Below the pieces are notes generated by a model. It had not been told where the DNA came from. It worked only from the letters and a program-made list of their open reading frames with translations, and did not search any database. Below, one piece after another: positions 14,189 to 21,346 of a stretch of 21,812 nt of DNA (its first letter is position 1; each line of letters begins with the position of its first letter). Source of the stretch: DATLFS01 sp035540935. Its GTDB lineage: Bacteria; Actinomycetota; CADDZG01; WHSQ01. The translations under genes and the position numbers were made by a program. The DNA lies in the NCBI GenBank assembly GCA_035540935.1, contig DATLFS010000006.1, forward strand, positions 1 through 21,812. Direction: 5' to 3'.

Positions 14189-14959
14189 GTGGACGATCCG
14201 TTTGTCATCGCCGGCCGCACCTTCAGCTCGCGCCTCATCCTGGGCACAGGCGGAGCGACGAACCTCGACGCGCTCGAAAGAGCGGTCGTTGCATCCGGAG
14301 CAGAGCTCGCGACGGTTGCGCTCCGGCGCGTCGACCACCGCTCTCGCGGAGGGGTCCTCGATGTCCTGCGGCGCGCCGGATGTGACGTGCTTCCAAACAC
14401 CGCCGGCTGCTTCACGGCGCGCGACGCGGTGACGACCGCCCGCCTCGCTCGTGAGGCGTTCGAGACCGACTGGATAAAGCTCGAGGTCATAGGCGACGAC
14501 GAGTCGCTCCTCCCGGATGCGGTGGAGCTCTTGGATGCAGCGGAGCAGCTCGTGGACGAAGGCTTCGTCGTCCTGCCCTACACGAACGACGACCCGATCC
14601 TGGCGCGGCGGCTAGAACGCGTGGGATGCGCGGCGGTGATGCCCCTCGGTAGTCCGATCGGCAGTGGGATGGGGATACTCAACCCGTACAACCTCCGCTT
14701 GATCGTGGAGGGTGCCTCCGTGCCGGTGATCCTCGACGCCGGCGTCGGCACCGCGTCCGACGCGGCGCTCGCGATGGAGATCGGCTGTGACGCTGTGCTG
14801 CTCGCCTCTGCGGTCACGCGTGCGCAGGACCCCGGCGCGATGGCCGAGGCGATGCGGAGGGCGGTCGAGGCGGGACGACTCGCCCGGCGCGCCGGGCGCA
14901 TCCCGCGGCGGCTCTACGCGGATCCCTCCACGACCTTCGAGGGCCTTCCGGAGCTCTGA
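14189..14959 (+). CDS. thiG: Thiazole synthase ThiG
   Basis: TIM-barrel thiazole synthase of 256 residues, which builds the thiazole phosphate from 1-deoxyxylulose 5-phosphate, dehydroglycine and ThiS thiocarboxylate. The Schiff-base lysine is Lys97 in DWIKLEVIGDDESLLPD. Other family landmarks are RLILGTGGATN (15-25), LPNTAGCFTARDAV (68-81), PYTNDDPILARRL, PLGSPIGSGMGILNPY and the phosphate-binding VILDAGVGTASDAALAMEIG. The GTG start directly abuts the thiS stop, with AGGGAGG (14178-14184) 4 nt upstream inside thiS. It is the last gene of the operon, ending 3 bp from a convergent lipase gene with no visible terminator. Confidence 0.96.
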   Translation: MDDPFVIAGRTFSSRLILGTGGATNLDALERAVVASGAELATVALRRVDHRSRGGVLDVLRRAGCDVLPNTAGCFTARDAVTTARLAREAFETDWIKLEVIGDDESLLPDAVELLDAAEQLVDEGFVVLPYTNDDPILARRLERVGCAAVMPLGSPIGSGMGILNPYNLRLIVEGASVPVILDAGVGTASDAALAMEIGCDAVLLASAVTRAQDPGAMAEAMRRAVEAGRLARRAGRIPRRLYADPSTTFEGLPEL

Positions 14960-14962
14960 CCT

Positions 14963-15898
14963 TCAGCGGCGACGCGCGTACGGCATCAGCGGCGGCTCGC
15001 GCGAGGTGACCACTTCCTCGGACCAGTCCGGGATGCTGCCGGGGAAGGCGGGCGCGGCCCCCGGCATGTAGGTGGCGAAGCACACGAGAGACGGAGCCCT
15101 CGACGGATCTGCCGGTCCGGGATGCGTCAGCGCGTCGAGCACGAGCGCGTACACGGCCGCATCAAGGAGCATCGAGACGTGCGTGACGGCTCGTCCGGGG
15201 CAGAAGTCCTGGATCAGGATGTTCCTCCCGCCGCGCAGCCCGGCCGTGGTCCATGGCTGCACCAGCTCGTCATGCGCGCTGTAGATCGAGGTGTAGGAGA
15301 TGGGGCCGGGGGTTTCGTCGCCCGCGTTCAGCACGGCCATGAACCTGCTCCGAAGGCGCATCTGCCACACGGCCTCGGCGGTTTCGCCCGAGGCGGCCGA
15401 GACGTCGGCGACGAGCGTTCCGCGATTCGGACCCGCGAGCCCGACCCAGTCGTCGACGTGCCTACCCGACGGGAAGTACTTGATCGCCCAGCGGGGAAGG
15501 ACCGCGCCCTGGCTGTGGCCGATCACGTCGACGGGGGAGCGCCACCGGCGCTGCATGACCTCGACGGCGCGCGCGACGTATTCGGCCGCGATCTGCATGT
15601 CTCCCAGCGCGGCGCGAGGAAGCTCGACCCAGCAGACGGTGAAGCCGCTGCGCTGCAGCGCCGGCCAGTAGTTCCACTTGAAGTTCGCCTCTCGGTTGGC
15701 ACCGGTCCCGTGCACGAGGAGGACGGGCTCGTGTTCCGAGGAGACTTCCGGGGAGCACGAAAGCGCGGCGTCGAGCTTGGCCTTCGGAACCGAGTAGGAG
15801 GCGCGGCCCGGCCAGCGATCCGGAGCGGCGACCGCCGGGAGGGCGAAGGCCAGCGCGGCGATCGCGGCGATGACGGGGAGGGACCGCCTGCTTCTCAT
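14963..15898 (-). CDS. Secreted CALB-like alpha/beta-fold lipase
   Basis: Exported hydrolase of 311 residues resembling Candida antarctica lipase B-type bacterial lipases. A signal peptide spans about 1-25 (Arg-rich start, hydrophobic core, cleavage near AVAA|PD). Motifs: LLVHGTGANRE (60-70), CWVELPRAALGDMQIAAEY (89-107), nucleophile Ser129 in VIGHSQGAVLPRWAIKYFPS, probable acid Asp210 in YSAHDELVQP and His240 in AVTHVSML. Cys48/Cys89/Cys233/Cys273 could form disulfides. It probably cleaves esters or lipids outside the membrane. It lies 31 bp downstream of htrA on the same strand with only a weak ribosome site (GGGGAAG about 12 nt before ATG), so it may be carried on the htrA transcript and belong to the same stress response. 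Confidence 0.85.
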   Translation of the reverse strand: MRSRRSLPVIAAIAALAFALPAVAAPDRWPGRASYSVPKAKLDAALSCSPEVSSEHEPVLLVHGTGANREANFKWNYWPALQRSGFTVCWVELPRAALGDMQIAAEYVARAVEVMQRRWRSPVDVIGHSQGAVLPRWAIKYFPSGRHVDDWVGLAGPNRGTLVADVSAASGETAEAVWQMRLRSRFMAVLNAGDETPGPISYTSIYSAHDELVQPWTTAGLRGGRNILIQDFCPGRAVTHVSMLLDAAVYALVLDALTHPGPADPSRAPSLVCFATYMPGAAPAFPGSIPDWSEEVVTSREPPLMPYARRR

Positions 15899-15929
15899 GC
15901 GGTCGATCTTCCCCGCCGCGCCCCGAGAT

Positions 15930-17111
15930 CTACCCCGTCCGCTGGACCTCCGACTGCGATGCCAGGGTCGCCCTCACCTCGATCGTCTCGCCGTCGCGGT
16001 CGATCGTGAGCGTGACCTCCTCGCCGGGCGGCATCGAGCGGATCTCCGCCGCCAGGTCCTCCATGCTCTCGACGAGGGTGCCGTCGATCGCAGTGATCAC
16101 GTCACCTTCCTCGACACCGGCGCGGGCGGCAGGGGAGCCGGCGATCACCTGGGTCACGAGCGCTCCGGCGCGCCCATCGCGGACCGGGCCGCCGCTGATC
16201 CCGAGCATCGCCGGCTCGACGGTCTTGCCGGCGACGAGCTGCTGGGCAACCCACTGCGCTACGTCGATCGGCACCGCGAAGCCGACGCCGACGTTTCCTC
16301 CGGTCGTGGTGCGGATGGCATCGTTGATGCCGATCACGCGGCCGCGCCGGTCGACGAGCGCGCCGCCCGAGTTCCCCGGGTTGATCGGCGCGTCGGTCTG
16401 GATCATCGTCTGGAACGTTCCATCCGGTCTCTGCACGGCGCGGCTCACCGCGCTGATGACGCCCGACGTCACCGTGCTCTCCAACCCGAAGGGGCTCCCG
16501 ATCGCCACCGCCAGCTGACCGACGACGGGATCTTCGTCCGAGAGGGCGGCCGCGGGCAGGCCCGACTCGTCCACGCGCACGACGGCGATGTCGCTGTTCG
16601 GGTCGCTTCCGACCACGCGTCCTTCGAGGCGCGAACCGTCCGAGAGGCGCACGTCGACGACGTCGGTTCCCTCGACGACGTGAGCGGCCGTCATGATCAA
16701 CCCATCGGCGTCGTAGATGACGCCCGATCCGAGCCCGGAGCCGGGCACGCCGATCTGCACGACCGAGGGAAGCACGGCTTGCGCCACCGCGGCGACGGGC
16801 TCCTCACCCGCGACGTCCTCCGGCAACGGGGCCGGCGCGGCCGCTCGGGGAGCCCCCTGCTCGCCGGGGGCGCGGGTAGTCGAGGGGTCGTCCTCGACGC
16901 TCGTCCGGCCGACGAGGAATCCCGCGGCGATGAGCAGCGGGATGAGAAGGACGAGGGCGACCCGCCGCCACGCCGGGGCGGAGGGGCTGGGAGGCGGCGG
17001 TGCGGCGGGCGCCTCGTCCTGGGGAAGCCATAGCGGCGTCGTTTCGTCGCGCACCGGCTCGTGGGGAGCGGTGGGATCGGGAGCCACGAAAGTATCGTCT
17101 CGCTCGTTCAC
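15930..17111 (-). CDS. HtrA/DegP-like membrane-anchored serine protease with PDZ domain (PepD-like)
   Basis: Extracytoplasmic quality-control protease of 393 residues. A Pro-rich cytoplasmic N-terminus precedes a single membrane helix (about 50-67, RVALVLLIPLLIAAGFLVG), then a linker. The trypsin-like domain carries His144 (TAAHVVEG), Asp174 (NSDIAVVRVD) and Ser248 (NPGNSGGAL). The C-terminal PDZ region (about 300-385) contains AGSPAARAGVEEGDVITAID. GTG 17111 is chosen because GGAGGT lies 7 nt upstream (17119-17124 on the plus strand), and because a start at TTG 17144 would fall inside the probable -10 box. Order after the response regulator and sensor kinase matches mycobacterial mprA-mprB-pepD. 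Expression is probably driven by that system through the repeat at 17159-17176. It probably degrades or refolds misfolded exported proteins. Confidence 0.93.
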   Translation of the reverse strand: MNERDDTFVAPDPTAPHEPVRDETTPLWLPQDEAPAAPPPPSPSAPAWRRVALVLLIPLLIAAGFLVGRTSVEDDPSTTRAPGEQGAPRAAAPAPLPEDVAGEEPVAAVAQAVLPSVVQIGVPGSGLGSGVIYDADGLIMTAAHVVEGTDVVDVRLSDGSRLEGRVVGSDPNSDIAVVRVDESGLPAAALSDEDPVVGQLAVAIGSPFGLESTVTSGVISAVSRAVQRPDGTFQTMIQTDAPINPGNSGGALVDRRGRVIGINDAIRTTTGGNVGVGFAVPIDVAQWVAQQLVAGKTVEPAMLGISGGPVRDGRAGALVTQVIAGSPAARAGVEEGDVITAIDGTLVESMEDLAAEIRSMPPGEEVTLTIDRDGETIEVRATLASQSEVQRTG

Positions 17112-17142
17112 GTGATCGACCTCCGAAGGATGCATCGACGGC

Positions 17143-17176
17143 AAGGTACCGGGCGCGGGCTAAAGACTTGCTAAAG
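17143..17176 (-). promoter_or_regulatory. htrA promoter with response-regulator direct repeat
   Basis: On the minus strand, CTTTAGC-AAGT-CTTTAGC is a perfect 7-bp direct repeat with an 11-bp period (plus-strand 17170-17176 and 17159-17165). Ten bases after the second copy comes TACCTT (17143-17148), a TAnnnT -10 box. The repeat stands where a -35 box would be. This is the layout of promoters activated by OmpR/PhoB-type regulators. A similar arrangement precedes the response regulator gene itself. Confidence 0.6.
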
Positions 17177-17178
17177 GG

Positions 17179-18420
17179 TCACACGAGGCGCGGCGTATCG
17201 CGTACGAGCTGAGGCGGAGTCTCCGGAGGGCGCGTCCCGGAGGCCCCTGCCCGCGGCAGCCAGATAAGGAAGGTGGAGCCCTCGCCGACCCTGGAAGCGA
17301 GGCGCACGTTCCCCCCGTGGGAGGACACGATGCGGTCGACGATGGCGAGGCCGAGGCCGGTGCCTCCTGCATCCCGTGACCGGCCCTCGTCCGCGCGCCA
17401 GAAGCGGCGGAAGATCTTCTCTTGATCCTCCGGGGCGATGCCCGGGCCCTCGTCGCCGACCGCGGCCCACACCCAGTCTCCGGCGGAGCCCGTGCCGATC
17501 ACCACCTCGCCGCCCTCGGACGAGACGCGTACGGCGTTATCGAGCAGGTTCGCCAGTGCGCGCCGCACCGCATCCGGATCGCCGAGCACGACGAGGCCGT
17601 CGTTGCACGAGCGCGTCAGCCGCACGCCCCGGGAGCGCGCCGCGGCCTCGAAATCGTCCGCGACCTCGTCGGCCACATGCCCTACGTCGATCTCCTCCCG
17701 TGGGCGATCGACGCTCTCCTGACGCGCCAGCAGGAGCAGATCGTCCACCATCCGCGCCATCCGGTCGCCGGCCCGGCGCGCGACCTCGGCGGCGCGCCGT
17801 AGCTCGGCGGGATCGTCTTTGTCGTTGCTCAACGCGATGTCGAGGTTCGTCCGTACGATCGCGAGCGGGTTGCGAAGCTCATGCGACGCGTCGGCGATGA
17901 ACCGGCGCTGCGCGGCGAACGCGTCGTCGAGGCGCTCGAGCATCGAGTCGAACGTGTCGGCCAGCCGCTTCAGTTCGTCGTCCGGACCCTGCAGCTCGAT
18001 GCGCCGGCTGAGATCGCTGGCCTGGATGCGGCGGGCGACATCGGTGATCCGGCCGATCGGTTCGAGCACGCGGCCGGAGATGACGTAGCCGACGCCGAGG
18101 CTGGTCACGAACAGCACGCCGAGTGCTCCGAACGAGAACGTCGCCAGACGATCGAGCGTCCTTTCGTTCACCGCGCGCTCGACGGCGCGCGCATCCGCGA
18201 TAACGAACTGGTCGGTGGTCGCGACGGAGCCGTCCGGCATCTGAACGAAACCGCGCACCTGTAACTGGCGCGTCAGCGGCTCCCCCCTGAGCTGAAAGGA
18301 GAGGGCAACGTAGATGGCGGCGACTACGAGCGCGGCGATGCCGAAGAGGACCGCGGAGTAGAGGAGCGTGAGGCGGACGCGGATCGACCGCGCCCACTCC
18401 GGGAGGTCGGTCGCGTTCAC
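17179..18420 (-). CDS. Sensor histidine kinase (MprB-like)
   Basis: Membrane histidine kinase of 413 residues, partner of the response regulator it overlaps by 4 bp (GTGA). Membrane helices lie at about 17-42 and 93-116, enclosing a short extracytoplasmic loop of about 50 residues, then a HAMP domain (about 117-170) beginning GRVLEPIGRITDVARRI. The dimerisation helix holds His180 in FIADASHELRNPL. The ATPase domain has N-box ALANLLDNAVRVS (Asn295), G1 DEGPGI (323-328), F-box FRRFWRADEGRSR and G2 GGTGLGLAIV. All catalytic motifs look intact. The sensor loop is small, which suggests sensing within or near the membrane. The htrA gene follows 67 bp downstream under its own promoter. Confidence 0.94.
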   Translation of the reverse strand: MNATDLPEWARSIRVRLTLLYSAVLFGIAALVVAAIYVALSFQLRGEPLTRQLQVRGFVQMPDGSVATTDQFVIADARAVERAVNERTLDRLATFSFGALGVLFVTSLGVGYVISGRVLEPIGRITDVARRIQASDLSRRIELQGPDDELKRLADTFDSMLERLDDAFAAQRRFIADASHELRNPLAIVRTNLDIALSNDKDDPAELRRAAEVARRAGDRMARMVDDLLLLARQESVDRPREEIDVGHVADEVADDFEAAARSRGVRLTRSCNDGLVVLGDPDAVRRALANLLDNAVRVSSEGGEVVIGTGSAGDWVWAAVGDEGPGIAPEDQEKIFRRFWRADEGRSRDAGGTGLGLAIVDRIVSSHGGNVRLASRVGEGSTFLIWLPRAGASGTRPPETPPQLVRDTPRLV

Positions 18421-19088
18421 GGCGTCACCAGCCGGTACCCCTTGCCGACGACGGTCTCGATCGGCTGGCCATCTCCCGCCGCCTCAAGCTTTCGCCGGAG
18501 GGTCATCACCGTCACCCGCACGGTGTTCGTGAAGGGATCGGCGAACTCGTCCCAGACGTGCTCGAGTAGCTCCTCCGCGGAGAGGACCCGCCCCGGGTTC
18601 GCCATGAAGTAGCGGAGGAGCGCGAACTCCTTCGGCGTTAAGGGGAGGAGGTGGTCGGCGCGCCGTGCTTCGTGCGACGCGTCGTCGAGCACGAGGTCAC
18701 CCACGTGGAGGGTCGCGCCGGAGCGGCCGGCGTCCCGCCGAAGGAGGGCCCGCACGCGGGCGGTGAGCTCGTCGAAGTCGAACGGCTTCACGAGGTAGTC
18801 ATCTCCACCCTGGTCGAGCCCCGCGACGCGATCCTCGACCGCGTCGCGCGCCGTAAGCATGAGGACGCGCGTATGGGGAGCCTGCTCGCGCAGACGCCGG
18901 CAGACCTCGAGTCCGTCGACCCCCGGAAGGTTCAGGTCGAGGCAGACGAGGTCGTAATCGTTGACCAACCCCTTCTCGAGCGCCGTCTCGCCGTCGTACG
19001 CGACGTCCACGGCGTAACCCTGCCGCTTCAGGCCGGCGGCGACGGCGTCGGCGAGGTCGGTCTCGTCCTCGACGACCAACAGACGCAT
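18417..19088 (-). CDS. OmpR/PhoB-family response regulator (MprA-like)
   Basis: DNA-binding response regulator of 223 residues. The receiver domain (about 1-115) carries the acidic pair in VVEDETD, phospho-acceptor Asp51 in LVCLDLNLPG, Thr79 in LMLTARD and Lys101 in YLVKPFDFDE. The C-terminal winged helix (about 127-222) includes LTPKEFALLRYFMANPGRVLS, EELLEHVW, TVRVTVMTLRRKL and VVGKGYRL. The ATG lies 6 nt after a TAGCAT -10 box, with no ribosome site, so a leaderless transcript is likely. The upstream repeat resembling that of htrA suggests autoregulation. By gene order it corresponds to MprA of mycobacteria, an envelope-stress regulator; that equivalence is inference. Confidence 0.94.
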   Translation of the reverse strand: MRLLVVEDETDLADAVAAGLKRQGYAVDVAYDGETALEKGLVNDYDLVCLDLNLPGVDGLEVCRRLREQAPHTRVLMLTARDAVEDRVAGLDQGGDDYLVKPFDFDELTARVRALLRRDAGRSGATLHVGDLVLDDASHEARRADHLLPLTPKEFALLRYFMANPGRVLSAEELLEHVWDEFADPFTNTVRVTVMTLRRKLEAAGDGQPIETVVGKGYRLVTP

Positions 19089-19094
19089 GACTCG

Positions 19095-19127
19095 ATGCTA
19101 GACGTCGCGGATCAAGACCACGTAAAG
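19095..19127 (-). promoter_or_regulatory. Response regulator promoter with imperfect 11-bp-period repeat, leaderless
   Basis: On the minus strand CTTTACG-TGGT-CTTGATC (plus-strand 19121-19127 and 19110-19116) has the same 11-bp period as the htrA repeat, followed after 9 nt by TAGCAT (19095-19100) and after 6 more by the ATG. Aligned with the htrA promoter it shares CCTTTA-N4-GTCTT-N-A. It is less perfect than the htrA copy. Confidence 0.5.
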
Positions 19128-19168
19128 GTGTGGGTGTGTACGAGAGCGGCATCGGGTAGCGCGTGAGC

Positions 19169-19978
19169 ATGACCGTCTTCGTAGGAACGTCCGGCTGGCA
19201 GTACGACGACTGGCGAGGCGTCGTCTATGAGCCGGGAGTGCCCAAGTCCCGCTGGCTCGAGGCTTACACCCAGATGTTCGACATCGTCGAGAGCAACAAC
19301 GCCTTCTACCGTCTGCCCGAGCGTCACACCTTCGAGGCATGGGCGGAGCGAACGCCGTCGGACTTCCTCTTCACCGTCAAGATGAGCCGCTTCTTGACGC
19401 ACATCAAACGCCTGCGCGACCCCGAGGAGCCGGTGGCGCGCTTCCTCGACCGTGCCGTCGGCCTCGGACGGAAGCTCGCGGCCGTTCTCCTGCAGCTTCC
19501 TCCTACGCTGCGCGCCGACCATGCCGCGCTCGAGTCGACCCTGCGGCTCTTCCCGTCGGACGTCCGCGTCTCGGTGGAGTTCCGCCACGACTCGTGGTGG
19601 ACCGCCGAGACAAGGGCGCTCCTGGAGAGGTACGGCGCCGCGCTCTGCCTTGCCGACGGCGACCTCGGATCCGACGCGGTGAAGCCGCGCCGGAAGTCGC
19701 AGCCGGTGTCGGCGCTGTGGAGAACGGCGGGATGGGGCTATCTCCGTTTCCACCACGGCGCGGCGAAGCCCGATCCCTGCTACGGACGGTCATCGTTAGA
19801 AGGCTGGGCCGACCGGTTGCTCGAGGTCTACGACCGCGACGCCGATGTGTACGTCTTCTTCAACAACGACTGGCACGGCTGTGCACCGGCGAACGCGCAC
19901 ACCTTCGCGCTCGCTCTCAAGAGACGCGGCCTCTCCGTGTCGAAGACGACGGCCGGCATCGTGCCGCGGGTGTCGTGA
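19169..19978 (+). CDS. DUF72 (YecE-like) protein, first copy
   Basis: TIM-barrel-like protein of 269 residues in the DUF72/YecE family, whose biochemical function is not established. Family landmarks are VFVGTSGWQYDDWRGVVY at the N-terminus, VESNNAFYRLP (about 34-44), FLFTVKMSRFLTHIKRL (about 64-80), VSVEFRHDSWW (about 133-143) and the C-terminal YVFFNNDWHGCAPANAHTF. An in-frame GTG two codons earlier (19163) is an equally possible start; no clear ribosome site precedes either. The stop overlaps the start of a second DUF72 gene in TGATG, so translation is coupled. It is divergent from the response regulator, sharing an 80-bp gap. Confidence 0.88.
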   Translation: MTVFVGTSGWQYDDWRGVVYEPGVPKSRWLEAYTQMFDIVESNNAFYRLPERHTFEAWAERTPSDFLFTVKMSRFLTHIKRLRDPEEPVARFLDRAVGLGRKLAAVLLQLPPTLRADHAALESTLRLFPSDVRVSVEFRHDSWWTAETRALLERYGAALCLADGDLGSDAVKPRRKSQPVSALWRTAGWGYLRFHHGAAKPDPCYGRSSLEGWADRLLEVYDRDADVYVFFNNDWHGCAPANAHTFALALKRRGLSVSKTTAGIVPRVS

Positions 19979-20850
19979 TGGGCAGTGTCCTGATCGGAAC
20001 GGCGTCGTGGACCGACAAGTCCCTCCTCGCATCCGGTTGGTATCCGCCGGGTGTGAACAGCGCCGAGGAGCGGCTTCGCTTCTACGCCGAGCAGTTTCCG
20101 CTCGTGGAGGTCGATTCCACGTACTACTTCCCTCCCAGTGAGGAGAACTCGGTCCGGTGGGTCGAGCGGACCCCGCGGGACTTCACGTTCAACATCAAGG
20201 CGTTCTCGCTCCTCACGAAGCACCCGACGCGTCCGGATGCGTTGTACAAGGACCTCGACGTGCCGCGGGACAAGAAGTCGCTCTACGTCGACGATGTCGA
20301 CGCTGCGATCGTCGACGAGGTATGGGACCGGTTCCTGTCGGCACTCATGCCCCTGCACGAGGGCGGCAAGTTGGGCGTGCTTCTGTTCCAGTTCCCGCCG
20401 TGGTTCGTGATCGGCAAGGACTCGAAGAGCTACGTGCTGGAATGCGCCCGGCGCGCCGATCCGCTCCGCATCTGCGTCGAGTTCCGCCACAAGTCGTGGC
20501 TCAGCGATGACAACCGCGCCGAGACCCTCGACTTCCTCGAGGGGCATGGCCTCCCATTCGTCTGCGTCGACATGCCGCAGGGCTTCAAGTCGTCCCTCCC
20601 CCCGGTCACCGCGGCGACCTCCGATATCGCGGTCGTCCGCTTCCACGGGCGGAACGTAGAGGAGTGGGAGTCCGGCTCGGTGCAGAGGCGGTTCAAGTAC
20701 CTCTATTCAGAGGAAGAGCTGAAGGAATGGACGCCGAAGATCACGGAACTGGCGAAAGAGACGGAAACGACCCACGTTCTGATGAACAACTGCTTCGCCG
20801 ACTACGCACAGCGAAATGCGAAGGAACTTGCCGCCCTGCTAGACGCATGA
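19978..20850 (+). CDS. DUF72 (YecE-like) protein, second copy
   Basis: Second DUF72 protein, 290 residues, clearly different in sequence from the first. Conserved blocks are VLIGTASWTDKSLLASGWYP, VEVDSTYYFPPSEENS, FTFNIKAFSLLTKHPTR, LLFQFPPWF, ICVEFRHKSW and a C-terminal VLMNNCFADYAQRNAKEL. The N-terminal pattern (TASWTD) and the longer central insertion put it in another subfamily from its neighbour. ATG 19978 shares its A with the upstream stop codon (TGATG). The frame is open far upstream, but that part is antiparallel noise within the first gene. The pair may work together; function is unknown. Confidence 0.88.
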   Translation: MGSVLIGTASWTDKSLLASGWYPPGVNSAEERLRFYAEQFPLVEVDSTYYFPPSEENSVRWVERTPRDFTFNIKAFSLLTKHPTRPDALYKDLDVPRDKKSLYVDDVDAAIVDEVWDRFLSALMPLHEGGKLGVLLFQFPPWFVIGKDSKSYVLECARRADPLRICVEFRHKSWLSDDNRAETLDFLEGHGLPFVCVDMPQGFKSSLPPVTAATSDIAVVRFHGRNVEEWESGSVQRRFKYLYSEEELKEWTPKITELAKETETTHVLMNNCFADYAQRNAKELAALLDA

Positions 20851-20986
20851 CTCCATTGCCAACATCGCTAATTGACTACCGAGAGCTAGCACAGCGTTTC
20901 TAGTCCTTGATAAATGCCCTGGTACCAACTGGATGTCAAGTGCACTTCCCGGTCAATGGTTTGATAGGGGCGTCGAAAGGATCTTG
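20851..20986. other. AT-richer intergenic region
   Basis: This 136-bp gap is about 49% G+C by count, well below its surroundings. TTGACT (20872) and TTGATA (20907) resemble -35 boxes, but neither has a convincing -10 at 16-18 bp. An 8-bp palindrome TGGTACCA is at 20920-20927. It very likely holds the promoter for the following genes, but I cannot place it. Confidence 0.4.
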
Positions 20987-21340
20987 ATGAGGGCGAGACT
21001 CGCCGTCCTGATTGCAGCTGCTGTCGTGTTCGCGCCGGGGTGGGGCGCGGATCGTGTCGCGGGGAGCGATCGGGGTTCGGATGAGGTGGGAGCCCGGATG
21101 CTTGCACCGACCTTCGACGAGGCCTCGGACAGGAATGCGGGATCTGCCCAGAAGCGCCTGGAGCGTTTCACTCCTCGCACTGATTCCCACAAGCTTCTTC
21201 CCTGGCTACCCGGCAACGACTTTCCCACCGCCCCGCTCGGACTAGTCCTTGCGGCAGCTCTGGCGATCAGCTCTTTCCGTTCCTTCGAGAATGACCGGCC
21301 CCCGACGGGCCGCGCTCCTCCGTACCTGCTGACCGCTTAG
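20987..21340 (+). CDS. Small predicted membrane or exported protein upstream of secD
   Basis: I do not recognise this 117-residue protein. An N-terminal hydrophobic segment (about 4-19, LAVLIAAAVVFAPGWG) looks like a signal peptide or anchor. A polar middle region follows (about 20-78, DRVAGSDRGSDEVGA and QKRLERFTPRTDSHK). A second hydrophobic segment lies at about 79-96 (FPTAPLGLVLAAALAISS) before a short Pro-rich tail. AAAGGA (20976-20981) 5 nt before ATG 20987 supports the start over an in-frame ATG at 20933. It stands 42 bp before secD, the place where yajC is found in many bacteria, but the sequence does not look like YajC, which has one helix and a charged tail. A real gene is likely but not certain. 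Confidence 0.6.
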   Translation: MRARLAVLIAAAVVFAPGWGADRVAGSDRGSDEVGARMLAPTFDEASDRNAGSAQKRLERFTPRTDSHKLLPWLPGNDFPTAPLGLVLAAALAISSFRSFENDRPPTGRAPPYLLTA

Positions 21341-21346
21341 GTCAGT

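Noticed and set aside
19339..19977. Upstream extension of the second DUF72 frame into the first DUF72 gene
   Set aside because: The extension is Arg-rich and out of frame with the first DUF72 protein. Family similarity begins at ATG 19978.
20872..20912. TTGACT and TTGATA as -35 boxes of a secD-region promoter
   Set aside because: No acceptable -10 hexamer lies 16-18 bp downstream of either.
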